From: Pseudoflavonifractor sp. Marseille-P3106
GTDB taxonomy: Bacteria > Bacillota > Clostridia > Oscillospirales > Oscillospiraceae
Direction of reading: 5' to 3'
NCBI GenBank assembly: GCA_900169975.1
Contig: LT827125.1
Span: 62,001-126,000 of the forward strand
Length of the DNA stretch: 64,000 bases
Positions 46,201 to 53,467 of this stretch are shown here, piece by piece. The first letter of the stretch is position 1. The number at the start of each line of letters is the position of its first letter. A program made the translations under genes and the position numbers. Below the pieces are notes generated by a model. That model saw only the letters and a program-made list of their open reading frames with translations, made no database searches and was not told the DNA's origin.

Positions 46201-46924
46201 CGGGGCGGTGCCCCGGGTGCTGGTGGTGAACAATCTGACCCCCGCGCATGTGGCCCAGAGCGTGGCTGCGCTGGCGCAGGCGGTGAAGGAGAGCCAGATG
46301 ATCTTCCTGCCGGGCGGCTTCTCCGGCGGCGACGAGCCCGAGGGGAGCGCCAAGTTCATTGCCGCCCTCTTCCGTGCCCCCGTTCTGGCCGAGGCGGTCA
46401 CCGGGCTGCTGGAGCGCCGGGACGGGCTGATGCTGGGTGTGTGCAACGGCTTCCAGGCCCTTGTCAAGCTGGGGTTGGTGCCCTTCGGGACCATCCGGGA
46501 CATGACAGACGACAGTCCCACCCTTACCTTCAACACCATCGGCCGCCACCAGAGCATGCTGGTGCGCACCCGGGTGTCCAGCGTCCTCTCGCCCTGGATG
46601 GCCGGGGCGGCGGTGGGGGATGTGTACACCGTGCCCGTCAGCCACGGCGAGGGCCGGTTCGTGGCGCCTCAGGCGATGCTGGAAGCCCTGGCCGCCAACG
46701 GCCAGATCGCCGCCCAGTACGTGGATTCCGCAGGGGCGGCCACCATGGACGGCCGGTATAACCCCAACGGCAGCTACTGGGCCGTGGAGGCCATCACCAG
46801 CCCGGACGGCCGGGTGCTGGGCAAGATGGGTCACAGCGAACGGACAGGAGAGGATCTCTATCAAAACGTCCCCGGCCGCTTGGACCGGCAGCTCTTTGCT
46901 TCCGGCGTAAAGTATTTCCAATAA
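43235..46924 (+). CDS. purL: FGAM synthase, single-chain (PurSLQ fusion)
   Basis: 1229 residues, the long clostridial form. The N-terminal part replaces PurS. The synthetase core has DTYWSDHCRHTTFGT, KNETHNHPTEIEPFGGAATC, GGRTGRDGCGGATGSS and IGGKDSMSGTFE. The glutaminase domain begins RVLIPVFPGTNCEYDSAK and carries the nucleophile cysteine in LGVCNGFQALVKLG, with the His/Glu site near SHGEGRF. It consumes FGAR, glutamine and ATP. Last gene of the operon; followed by a strong hairpin. Confidence 0.96.
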   Translation: MVYRVYAEKKTPYAVEARALLEELKSLLGMKKLTGVRIINRYDVEGLDEELFRRCVPVVFSEPAVDQVYDCLPQGDFAAFAVEYLPGQFDQRAASAGECVQLISAGERPAVRSARVYLLSGALTVGEVERIKHYVINPVEAREAALDKPETLAVRYEAPDTVAVLEGFTALDAGGLRRLGGDMGLAMDEADLAFCQNYFRAEGRDPTVTEVRVLDTYWSDHCRHTTFGTTLDEVTIEEPAVQEAYDLYLRLRARTGRDKKPICLMDLATIGAKYLKQTGKLKDLDESDEINACSVRIQVDNGGKEEDWLLLFKNETHNHPTEIEPFGGAATCIGGAIRDPLANRGYVFSAMRVTGAGDPLAPVEETLAGKLPQRKLVTTAAHGYSSYGNQIGLATGQVTELYHPGYVAKRMEIGAVMGAVPEANVRREEPAAGDVVILLGGRTGRDGCGGATGSSKAHKVESLERCGAEVQKGNAPEERKLQRLFRDPRATALIKRCNDFGAGGVSVAVGELADGLVIDLDAVPRKYEGLDGTELAISESQERMAVVVEAGAADAFIALAHGENLEATVVAVVIDEPRMVMRWKGKTICDIARSFLASNGAEKHAKAAVGPARPVAEQTSDAPLARRLEELVTDLNVCSQQGLAQRFDATIGAATVLMPFGGAHQTTPAQVMAHKLPVPGETTTCAGMAFGFDPYVSEADEFRGAWLAVCESVAKLTAAGFRREKMYLTFQEYFKRLGTDPARWGSPLAALLGALKAQVELGVAAIGGKDSMSGTFEHIDVPPTLVSFAVASGRTGDLISPEFKGAGHRVVLLAPQYDGSLPVAESFNAISTRVEELIAGKQVLSAWAVVHGGVAEGLFKMCLGNRVGFAAEAGETADDLFAVRRGAFLLELREDAPEIGTLLGRTVADYTFTACGETAGLAELERAYEGRLAPVFPIAAAGEGEAPTLSGAHKTHPAPQLHIARPRVLIPVFPGTNCEYDSAKAMERAGAVPRVLVVNNLTPAHVAQSVAALAQAVKESQMIFLPGGFSGGDEPEGSAKFIAALFRAPVLAEAVTGLLERRDGLMLGVCNGFQALVKLGLVPFGTIRDMTDDSPTLTFNTIGRHQSMLVRTRVSSVLSPWMAGAAVGDVYTVPVSHGEGRFVAPQAMLEALAANGQIAAQYVDSAGAATMDGRYNPNGSYWAVEAITSPDGRVLGKMGHSERTGEDLYQNVPGRLDRQLFASGVKYFQ

Positions 46925-46960
46925 AAAGATTTTTGCAAAACGGACACGGGAGTCGTACAA

Positions 46961-47006
46961 ACGGACAGAGGGGGGCATCATTTTGACGCCCCCCTCTGTC
47001 CGTTTC
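46961..47006. terminator. Purine operon terminator
   Basis: ACGGACAGAGGGGGGC (46961-46976) pairs perfectly with 46988-47003. A poor T tail on the plus strand; probably shared with the converging gene at 47021. Confidence 0.75.
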
Positions 47007-47020
47007 GGGTGCTGGGTGCG

Positions 47021-47707
47021 TTACACCGGATTTTTGCCGCGCTCATGCCGTATGCGTTCCTCCAGAGCCTGATAATCGTCCTGCAGGCGGGGAGAGCACC
47101 AGATTCCACGGGCAGTCTTCAGCCATACTTCGGCCTGGTCAAGTTCTCCTCTTTCGATGGCCGCAGACACGTCCAGCACTGCAATGTTGCCGCCGTATGG
47201 AGCCCGATCCCGAAAAGGGCGAAAGGTTTCCAAACTCTCCTGATAAAGCGCCAGGGCTTTCTCAACCTGCCGATCATAGAAATAACAGGCACAGAGGTTG
47301 AGACGGCGCACCATTTTGAGGACCCCGTAAAAACGCGGGTCAGTGAGGCTCTCCAGCAGCTCAATGGCCGTTTGATATTCGTGCAGATCGCAATAACCGG
47401 CAGACAGATTGACGGTAAAGACGGTGCTCAGATAGCGCCCCCTTGCGGTTCGGCGCAAGTTTTCGACCGCCGCAAGGTATTCCCGGGGATGTCCGGATTC
47501 CAAAAGTGCCGCCGCAGAGGACATCTTTTTCTCGTACGCACGAATATACAGGAAATTGAAGAAGATCGCGCCCACGATCACCACTGCGCCAAAAATCCAG
47601 TAGAAATGCAGGAAGATGTCCTTCGGAACTTGAAAGGCCCGCTGTACAAGAAGGGAAAGAACACCGATCCCGATGCCTAGGGCAAATATCTTCAGCACTC
47701 GTTTCAT
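47021..47707 (-). CDS. Membrane-anchored TPR-like protein
   Basis: A 228-residue hypothetical protein. Two N-terminal hydrophobic helices (LKIFALGIGIGVLSLLV and FYWIFGAVVIVGAIFFNFLY) are followed by a cytoplasmic helical part with TPR-like repeats: LLESGHPREYLAAVENLRR, EYQTAIELLESL, QVEKALALYQESLETF and RGELDQAEVWLKTARGIW. Repeats of this kind bind proteins. No family name is assigned. It converges on purL and is divergent from the cysE leader. Confidence 0.65.
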   Translation of the reverse strand: MKRVLKIFALGIGIGVLSLLVQRAFQVPKDIFLHFYWIFGAVVIVGAIFFNFLYIRAYEKKMSSAAALLESGHPREYLAAVENLRRTARGRYLSTVFTVNLSAGYCDLHEYQTAIELLESLTDPRFYGVLKMVRRLNLCACYFYDRQVEKALALYQESLETFRPFRDRAPYGGNIAVLDVSAAIERGELDQAEVWLKTARGIWCSPRLQDDYQALEERIRHERGKNPV

Positions 47708-47801
47708 TCGGGCTCCTCCGCGCGAACGTTATTTTTTAAATATCATATCATGCATTTTTGTTTTCATCAATAGAAGCAAAAGAAGAGTTCTCGGCGGATG
47801 C

Positions 47802-47830
47802 TTGACACAAAAGACCCGACGTGCTAATAT
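47802..47830 (+). promoter_or_regulatory. Promoter of the T-box-cysE-cysS transcript
   Basis: TTGACA (47802-47807), 17-base spacer, TAATAT (47825-47830). Confidence 0.85.
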
Positions 47831-47837
47831 ACTGTGA

Positions 47838-48067
47838 CAAGGAAACCAAGCGCAGAGAACGGAAAGAGTAGCGGCTTCGGCAATACCGGATAGAGAGGGA
47901 CCGTCACCGGCTGAAAGCGGTCCTGCGGAAAGCCTGTCGTGAAGTGCATCCGGGAGCGCGGGGGTAATGCCCCACGGGTCGGCCCCGTTATCGGCCTTTG
48001 AGTGAAATACGAGAGTGGAACCGCGTTACGACGCCTCTCATGCCAAACGGCATGAGAGGCGTTTTTA
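47838..48067 (+). promoter_or_regulatory. T-box riboswitch, cysteine specific
   Basis: Leader RNA that senses uncharged tRNA-Cys. The stem I AGTA-type bulge is near AAAGAGTAGCGG. The specifier loop has GAAGTGCATC with the Cys codon TGC at 47945-47947. The conserved T-box AGAGTGGAACCGCG is at 48012-48025. The terminator ACGCCTCTCATGCC (48031-48044) pairs with 48049-48062 and ends in a T run. Low charged tRNA-Cys would stabilise the antiterminator and turn on cysE-cysS, which matches the codon. Confidence 0.93.
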
Positions 48068-48084
48068 TCATCTGGAGGGAAATC

Positions 48085-48735
48085 ATGACACGATTGGGCG
48101 AGACCCTGCGGGCCTATCAGGCCCGCGACCCGGCGGCACGGAGCCGCCTGGAGATCTTTTTGCTGTATCCCGGCGTTCACGCCATCATCTTTCACCGGGT
48201 GAGCCACTGGCTCTGGACCCATCATCTGTGCTTTCTGGCCCGGCTGAATTCCCAGATCAGCCGGCATCTCACCGGCATCGAGATCCATCCCGGAGCCCGG
48301 ATCGGCCGACGGTTCGTGGTGGATCACGGCATGGGGATCGTCATTGGAGAGACCGCCGAGGTGGGCGACGATGTGCTCCTCTATCACGGCGTCACCCTGG
48401 GCGGCACCGGCAAGGACACCGGAAAGCGCCACCCAACCATCGGCAACAATGTGATGATCGCCTGCGGCGCCAAGGTGCTGGGGCCCTTTACCGTGGGGGA
48501 CAATTCCCGCATTGCCGCCAACGCGGTGGTCCTCTCGGAGATCCCCTCGGACGCCACCGCCGTGGGCGTGCCCGCCCGGGTGGTCCGGGTGGCGGGAGAA
48601 AAAACCGACTATGCCGACCGGGTGGATCAGATCCACATCACAGATCCGATTCAGAAGGAATTGCAGATCTTGCAGTCCAGACTGGAATTTTTGGAAGAAC
48701 AAATGGAGAAGGAGAAGGAACATGAAGCTGTATAA
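48085..48735 (+). CDS. cysE: Serine O-acetyltransferase
   Basis: 216-residue hexapeptide-repeat enzyme making O-acetylserine for cysteine synthesis. ATG 48085 with TGGAGGG upstream. The N-terminal helices include LEIFLLYPGVHAIIFHRVSH; the left-handed helix has EIHPGARIGRRFVVDHGMGI, VIGETAEVGDDVLLYHGVTL and the acetyl-CoA loop GGTGKDTGKRHPTIG. The C-terminus is lengthened by a charged helix. It overlaps cysS by 14 bases, and both are under the Cys T-box. Confidence 0.96.
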   Translation: MTRLGETLRAYQARDPAARSRLEIFLLYPGVHAIIFHRVSHWLWTHHLCFLARLNSQISRHLTGIEIHPGARIGRRFVVDHGMGIVIGETAEVGDDVLLYHGVTLGGTGKDTGKRHPTIGNNVMIACGAKVLGPFTVGDNSRIAANAVVLSEIPSDATAVGVPARVVRVAGEKTDYADRVDQIHITDPIQKELQILQSRLEFLEEQMEKEKEHEAV

Positions 48736-50137
48736 TTCCCTGTCCCATGAGAAGGAAGAGTTCAAAACCTATGAGCCGGGCAAGGTGTCCATGTATACCT
48801 GCGGTCCTACGGTCTACCACTTTGCCCATATCGGCAACCTCCGGTCCTACATCATGGAGGATGTGCTGGAAAAGGCCCTGCGCTGGGAGGGCTATGAGGT
48901 CAAGCGGGTAATGAACATCACCGACGTGGGCCACCTCAGCTCAGACGCCGACACCGGCGAGGATAAGATGCTCAAGGGAGCCCGCCGGGAGCACAAGACT
49001 GTGCTGGAGATCGCCCAGTTCTATACCGATGCCTTTTTTGACGACTGTAAAAAGCTCAATATCAAATACCCCGACGTGGTGCAGCCCGCCACTGGGATGA
49101 TCGACTCCTATATCAAGGTCATTACCAAGCTCATGGACACCGGGTACGCCTACTTTGCCGGGGGCAACGTCTACTTCGACACATCCAAGCTGAAGAAGTA
49201 CTATGTGTTTAACGACCACGATGTGGAGGCCCTGGAGGTAGGCGTCCGGGACAGTGTGGAGGAGGACCCGAACAAGCGCAACAAAAACGATTTTGTCCTC
49301 TGGTTCACCAAGTCCAAATTTGAGGATCAGGCCCTGAAGTGGGACTCTCCCTGGGGCGTGGGGTATCCCGGCTGGCACATCGAGTGCTCCTGCATCTCCA
49401 TGAAGTTCCTGGGGGAGCACCTGGACCTCCACTGCGGCGGCATCGACAACGCCTTTCCCCACCACACCAACGAGATCGCCCAGTCCGAGTCCTATCTGGG
49501 CCACCCCTGGTGCTCCCACTGGTTCCATGTCCACCATCTCAACACCGCCAGCGGCAAGATGAGCAAATCCAAGGGGGAGTTTCTGACGGTCTCTCTGTTG
49601 GAGGAGAAGGGATACGACCCCCTGGTCTACCGCCTGTTCTGCCTCCAGTCTCACTACCGCAAGGCGCTGACCTTCTCCTGGGAGAACCTGGACAACGCCG
49701 CCGCCGCCTACGACAAGCTGGTGCGCCGGATCGCCGCCCTGTCCAGGGAGGGGACTGCCGACGCCGCTGCCCAGGGACCCTGGCGCACCCAGTTCCGGGA
49801 AGTCCTGGACAACGACCTCAATACCTCTCTGGCCGTCACCGCACTCTACGATGTGCTCAAGGCCGATCTCTCCGACGCCGACAAGCGTGCCCTCATCGGC
49901 GACTTTGACCGGGTGCTGGGGCTGGAGCTGCTGGAGCACGCCGCGGCTCTGTCCGAGGGGGAGAAGGCCGCGCCCGCCGGAGAGGACGCTGGTGAGATCG
50001 AGAACCTCATCGCCCAGCGCGCCCAGGCCAAAAAGGACAAAAACTGGGCCGAGGCCGACCGCATCCGGGATGCGCTCAAAGCCCGGGGCATCGAGCTTAT
50101 CGACACCAAGGAGGGCACCACCTGGAAAAAGGCGTGA
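48722..50137 (+). CDS. cysS: Cysteinyl-tRNA synthetase
   Basis: 471-residue class I synthetase. Zinc and ATP sites: YTCGPTVYHFAHIGNLRSY (HIGN signature), ECSCISMKFLGEHLDLHCGG with the zinc ligands, and the KMSKS loop (GKMSKSKGEFL). The C-terminal anticodon-binding part is normal. The start inside the cysE end (48722) is supported by GGAGAAGGAA upstream. Expression is tied to Cys-tRNA charging by the leader. Confidence 0.97.
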   Translation: MKLYNSLSHEKEEFKTYEPGKVSMYTCGPTVYHFAHIGNLRSYIMEDVLEKALRWEGYEVKRVMNITDVGHLSSDADTGEDKMLKGARREHKTVLEIAQFYTDAFFDDCKKLNIKYPDVVQPATGMIDSYIKVITKLMDTGYAYFAGGNVYFDTSKLKKYYVFNDHDVEALEVGVRDSVEEDPNKRNKNDFVLWFTKSKFEDQALKWDSPWGVGYPGWHIECSCISMKFLGEHLDLHCGGIDNAFPHHTNEIAQSESYLGHPWCSHWFHVHHLNTASGKMSKSKGEFLTVSLLEEKGYDPLVYRLFCLQSHYRKALTFSWENLDNAAAAYDKLVRRIAALSREGTADAAAQGPWRTQFREVLDNDLNTSLAVTALYDVLKADLSDADKRALIGDFDRVLGLELLEHAAALSEGEKAAPAGEDAGEIENLIAQRAQAKKDKNWAEADRIRDALKARGIELIDTKEGTTWKKA

Positions 50138-50160
50138 GGGCCCGCCTCAAGAAGAAAATC

Positions 50161-50202
50161 AAAGGAAGCACGGACTGCCGGCAGTCCGTGCTTCCTTTTG
50201 CC
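50161..50202 (+). terminator. cysS terminator
   Basis: AAAGGAAGCACGGACTGCC (50161-50179) is a perfect palindrome with 50180-50198, then TG. In RNA a four-base loop opens at the centre. Confidence 0.8.
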
Positions 50203-50269
50203 GTACACGGGTGGAGATCCTGTGGAGAGAGGAAGAACGGGGACCCGTAAAGTTTGTGTAAAAATACGG

Positions 50270-50298
50270 TTTGCAGGGGGGAACATTCGTGCTACAAT
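50270..50298 (+). promoter_or_regulatory. Promoter of the MATE gene
   Basis: TTTGCA (50270-50275), 17-base spacer, TACAAT (50293-50298). Confidence 0.75.
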
Positions 50299-50347
50299 AA
50301 AAGAACTCTTGTGTTGTGCAGGAAAAAAAGGGGACAGAGGTGCGTCC

Positions 50348-51733
50348 ATGGAGACAGCGTTGCAAGTAAAAAATCCCATGTTCAGCCGTCAGGCTCTGAC
50401 TCGCCTGATGGTTCCCCTGATCATTGAGCAGCTGCTGATGATGACGGTGGGGATGGCCGACACCATGATGGTGACCACAGCCGGGGAGGCGGTGGTGTCC
50501 GGCGTTTCCCTGGTGGACAACATCAATATCTTGATCATCAACATTTTCTCCGCCCTCTCCACCGGAGGTGCCGTGGTGGTCTCCCAGTACATTGGGCGGC
50601 AGGACATGGAAAAGGCCCGTTCCGCTGCCAAACAGCTGCTCTACGTGGCTTTGATCGTGGGGGTGAGCCTGATGGGTGCGGCTTTGCTGTTTCGGCAGCA
50701 CATCCTCCGCCTGGTATTCGGCAGCATTTCCCAGGACATTATGGAGCCCGCACTGGTCTATTTTCTGCTGACGGCCGCGGCCTATCCCTTCATTGCCGTT
50801 TACAATGCGGGTGCGGCACTTTTCCGGGCCATGGGCAACAGCAAGGTCTCCATGTTCAACTCCCTTATTGTCAATATTGTAAACATTACTGTGAATGCCA
50901 TTTTGATCTATGGTTTTCAAATGGGGGCCGCGGGCGCGGGGATCGGTACGATGGTCTCCCGCATTGTGGCGGCGCTCATCATCGGCGTTATGATCACCCG
51001 GCCCACCCATCTGGTGTTCATTGAAAAGCTCTTCCGACCGGAGCTGCAATGGCCCATGGTGAAGTCCATCCTGGGCATCGGGGTCCCCAACGGGGTGGAA
51101 AACGGAATGTTCCAGATCGGCAAGCTGCTGGTGCTGAATCTGATCACCTCTTTCGATCTGGGGGTGGATCTGGCTGTGAAGGGCTCGGCTGTGGCGGCCA
51201 ACGCCATTGCCAACAGCATTGCAGGTGTGGTCAACGTCCCCGGGCAGGGAACCGGCCTGACGATGATCACGGTGGTGGGCCAGTGCATGGGGGCGGGAGA
51301 CGACAGGCAGGCAGTGGGTTACACGAAAAAGCTGCTGGCAGTGACCTATGCGGCCATGGGCGCTTTGAGCGTGGCACTGTTTTTCGTCTCACCGGTACTG
51401 GTGCCGCTTTTTCACCTGACCCCGGCCACCGCGGCTCTGGCGGTGACGGTGCTGCGCTGGTTCGCGGTGTTCAGCGCTACCATCTGGCCGCTGTCGTTTG
51501 CACTGCCCAACGCCCTGCGAGCCTCGGGAGACGCCAGGTTTACCATGATCACCTCCATGATTTCCATGTGGGTCTGCCGGGTGGGCATGAGCTATCTGCT
51601 GGGTGCCTCCTGGGGGCTGAACCTGGGCCTTCTGGGCGTGTGGCTTGCCATGTTTGCCGACTGGGTCGTCCGGGCATCGTCGTTCCTGATCCGATTTCTC
51701 CAGGGCGGATGGAAGAACCACTCCGTCATATAA
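50348..51733 (+). CDS. MATE family efflux transporter
   Basis: A 461-residue, 12-helix cation-coupled exporter. It opens with RQALTRLMVPLIIEQLLMMTVGMADTMMVTTAG-type sequence typical of the bacterial DinF/NorM-like branch, with SALSTGGAVVVSQYIGR closing the first bundle and VPGQGTGLTMITVVGQCMGAG starting the second half. ATG 50348 is chosen over the long upstream frame because it follows GAGGTGCG and the hydrophobic region begins soon after. Substrate unknown (drug, toxin or metabolite). Confidence 0.92.
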   Translation: METALQVKNPMFSRQALTRLMVPLIIEQLLMMTVGMADTMMVTTAGEAVVSGVSLVDNINILIINIFSALSTGGAVVVSQYIGRQDMEKARSAAKQLLYVALIVGVSLMGAALLFRQHILRLVFGSISQDIMEPALVYFLLTAAAYPFIAVYNAGAALFRAMGNSKVSMFNSLIVNIVNITVNAILIYGFQMGAAGAGIGTMVSRIVAALIIGVMITRPTHLVFIEKLFRPELQWPMVKSILGIGVPNGVENGMFQIGKLLVLNLITSFDLGVDLAVKGSAVAANAIANSIAGVVNVPGQGTGLTMITVVGQCMGAGDDRQAVGYTKKLLAVTYAAMGALSVALFFVSPVLVPLFHLTPATAALAVTVLRWFAVFSATIWPLSFALPNALRASGDARFTMITSMISMWVCRVGMSYLLGASWGLNLGLLGVWLAMFADWVVRASSFLIRFLQGGWKNHSVI

Positions 51734-51772
51734 AAAAAGTGCCGTCCGGTTTTCCGGACGGCACTTTTTTTG
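51732..51772. terminator. Bidirectional terminator between MATE and DUF378 genes
   Basis: AAGTGCCGTCCGG pairs with CCGGACGGCACTT with A and T runs on each side, so it works in both directions. Confidence 0.88.
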
Positions 51773-51775
51773 GAC

Positions 51776-51988
51776 TCAGGTTCGGTCTTCCACCGGGTCT
51801 TTCTCCCGAAACAGCAGGGAGATGCACCAGATGGCCGCCAGACCGACCAGCGTGTAGATGACTCGGCTGATGGCGCTGTTGGCGCCTCCAAACAGGAAGG
51901 CCACCACGTCAAAGCCGAAAATACCGATGCTGCCCCAGTTCAATCCGCCGATGATGGCGAGGACCAGAGCGATCTTGTCCATGATCAT
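51776..51988 (-). CDS. DUF378 family membrane protein
   Basis: A 70-residue protein with two membrane helices around the family motif IGGLNWGSIGIFGFDVVAFLFGG and a C-terminal VIYTLVGLAAIWCISLLF. ATG 51988 is preceded by GAGGAGG; an alternative inner ATG lies two codons on. Function unknown throughout the family. It stands alone between two terminating genes. Confidence 0.9.
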   Translation of the reverse strand: MIMDKIALVLAIIGGLNWGSIGIFGFDVVAFLFGGANSAISRVIYTLVGLAAIWCISLLFREKDPVEDRT

Positions 51989-52047
51989 GTCCCAAGAACC
52001 TCCTCAAAATGGATTCCCGGACTTATCATCACCACAAAACAAGATGA

Positions 52048-52650
52048 TTATACCTTCGAAGCTGATTTTTTGCACAGATACATTCTCCGGTCCGCCAGTC
52101 CAAAGGCATCTCTGACCGTGTGGACGCCCTGTTCCCCCAGAAAAGCGCGGCCTGCGGATACGGACAGTTCGATCCCCAGTTCGATGCTCCTGCGGTGGAG
52201 AAGCATATTGACCAGAGAGAGTCGGGCGGTCGTCTCAGCCGGACTCAGGCCGTGCAGGATCAGGGCAAATTCGTCGCCGCCGATGCGAAACAGCTCATGG
52301 TCATCATCCTCATTAAAAATTTTTTGCAGAGTGCAGGCGATGTTCTGGAGGGCGATATCTCCGGCGTGATGGCCATTTTCATCATTGACGGACTTAAAGC
52401 GGTCAGCATCCAGAACCACACAGCAGATATCGGCGCCGGAGTGTCGGTCTGTGAGGAGATCCAGGCGCTCTTCATAAGCGGCCCGGTTGGAAAGTCCGGT
52501 CAGCGGATCCGTATGAGCGAGCCGGTGCTCCTGCTGGAGCCTCTGTTCCAGAGCCTGGATGCGGATCTTTTGGCGCCTGCAGCGAAAAACAAGCATCAGA
52601 CACAAAGCCAAGAGAGCGGTGGAAAAGACAAAAAAAGTAGAAAATTTCAT
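52048..52650 (-). CDS. Membrane-anchored diguanylate cyclase (GGDEF)
   Basis: A 200-residue protein: one N-terminal helix (FFVFSTALLALCLMLVF), a short coiled-coil (IRIQALEQRLQQEHRLAH) and a GGDEF domain. The active site is intact (FRIGGDEFALIL), as are TDPLTGLSNRAAYEERL and VVLDADRFKSVNDENGH with the metal aspartate. It should make c-di-GMP from GTP. No RxxD inhibitory site is seen at the usual place. No separate sensor domain, so input would come through the helix or dimerisation. Its promoter carries a palindrome next to an XRE regulator gene. Confidence 0.92.
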   Translation of the reverse strand: MKFSTFFVFSTALLALCLMLVFRCRRQKIRIQALEQRLQQEHRLAHTDPLTGLSNRAAYEERLDLLTDRHSGADICCVVLDADRFKSVNDENGHHAGDIALQNIACTLQKIFNEDDDHELFRIGGDEFALILHGLSPAETTARLSLVNMLLHRRSIELGIELSVSAGRAFLGEQGVHTVRDAFGLADRRMYLCKKSASKV

Positions 52651-52685
52651 GCCCGCATCTCCTCTACATAAAACATTCTTTTTAA

Positions 52686-52714
52686 ATTTTAAGGGAATTC
52701 CCCTTAAAAGTCAA
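52686..52714 (-). promoter_or_regulatory. Promoter of the GGDEF gene containing a perfect inverted repeat
   Basis: Minus strand TTGACT (52714-52709), 17-base spacer, TAAAAT (52691-52686). The inverted repeat TTTTAAGGG (52687-52695) / CCCTTAAAA (52701-52709) fills the space between the boxes, so a bound dimer would exclude polymerase. The divergent XRE gene next door is the likely binder. Confidence 0.65.
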
Positions 52715-52758
52715 TAAGAGTATATCCCTTACCGCATACTAAAACACAGGTGATAAGG

Positions 52759-52980
52759 ATGTACGAAAGAATGCGGACCCTCCGGGAGGATCGGGATCTC
52801 ACCCAGCGGCAGCTGGCACAGCTGCTGCGCATCCATCAGACCACATATTCCGATTACGAGCTGGGGCGCCTCAATGTGCCCACCGTTGTTTGGGAAAGAC
52901 TGGCGGATTTTTACGGCGTCAGTGTGGACTATCTGCTGGGACGCACCGACAGGGAAAAGCCGTATCCCCCGAGGCGGTAA
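52759..52980 (+). CDS. XRE family helix-turn-helix regulator
   Basis: A 73-residue Cro/C1-type protein: MRTLREDRDLTQRQLAQLL, recognition helix IHQTTYSDYELGRLNVP and the trailing WERLADFYGVSVDYLLGRTD. ATG 52759 is preferred to the GTG at 52750 because AGG lies 8 bases upstream. It is divergent from the GGDEF gene with a palindrome between them. It is too short to hold a sensor domain. Confidence 0.9.
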   Translation: MYERMRTLREDRDLTQRQLAQLLRIHQTTYSDYELGRLNVPTVVWERLADFYGVSVDYLLGRTDREKPYPPRR

Positions 52981-52981
52981 A

Positions 52982-53020
52982 AAAGGTCCGCTGCGTTGAT
53001 CCGCAGCGGGCCTTTTTATC
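52982..53020. terminator. Bidirectional terminator between XRE and cdd
   Basis: GGTCCGCTGCG pairs with CGCAGCGGGCC around TTGATC, with A and T runs on both sides. Confidence 0.85.
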
Positions 53021-53037
53021 AGGCGGGTGTATTGGGA

Positions 53038-53433
53038 TCAGACCAGACTTTTCGGCCCAAAGCCATGGGGAAGAAGTTCGGAGAGTTTGAGGGAAACAAA
53101 GGTCCGGTCTCCCCGGCCCACCAGCAGTTCCAGGCCGGGGGCAAACTCATAGAGCATCTGGCGGCAGGCACCGCAGGGCCAGCAGGGTTCAGAAGAGTTG
53201 CCGACCACCGCCAGTTTGACGAAATCATCCCGATGGCCCTCGCTCACCGCCTTGACCAGGGCGGTGCGTTCGGCGCAAATGGTGGAGCCGTAGGCGGCGT
53301 TTTCCACGTTGCAGCCGGTAAAGACACTGCCGTCCGCGCACAGAAGGGCGGCACCCACGGGAAACTTGGAGTAGGGCACATAGGAGCGCTCCAGCATGGA
53401 GTAGGCCAGATCAGCCAGTTCGCGGTCGGTCAT
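53038..53433 (-). CDS. cdd: Cytidine deaminase
   Basis: 131 residues, the tetrameric type. Zinc site: CAERTAL (cysteine and the catalytic glutamate) and PCGACRQ (two cysteines). MTDRELADLAYSMLERSYVPY and the AALLCADGSVFTGCNVENAAYGS strand are standard. Start at 53433 (AGGAGATC upstream); the longer frame is not supported. It converts (deoxy)cytidine to (deoxy)uridine in salvage, in keeping with deoC elsewhere in the window. Confidence 0.96.
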   Translation of the reverse strand: MTDRELADLAYSMLERSYVPYSKFPVGAALLCADGSVFTGCNVENAAYGSTICAERTALVKAVSEGHRDDFVKLAVVGNSSEPCWPCGACRQMLYEFAPGLELLVGRGDRTFVSLKLSELLPHGFGPKSLV

Positions 53434-53467
53434 GAAAAGATCTCCTTTCCGATTGAGGGGCCGGAGC

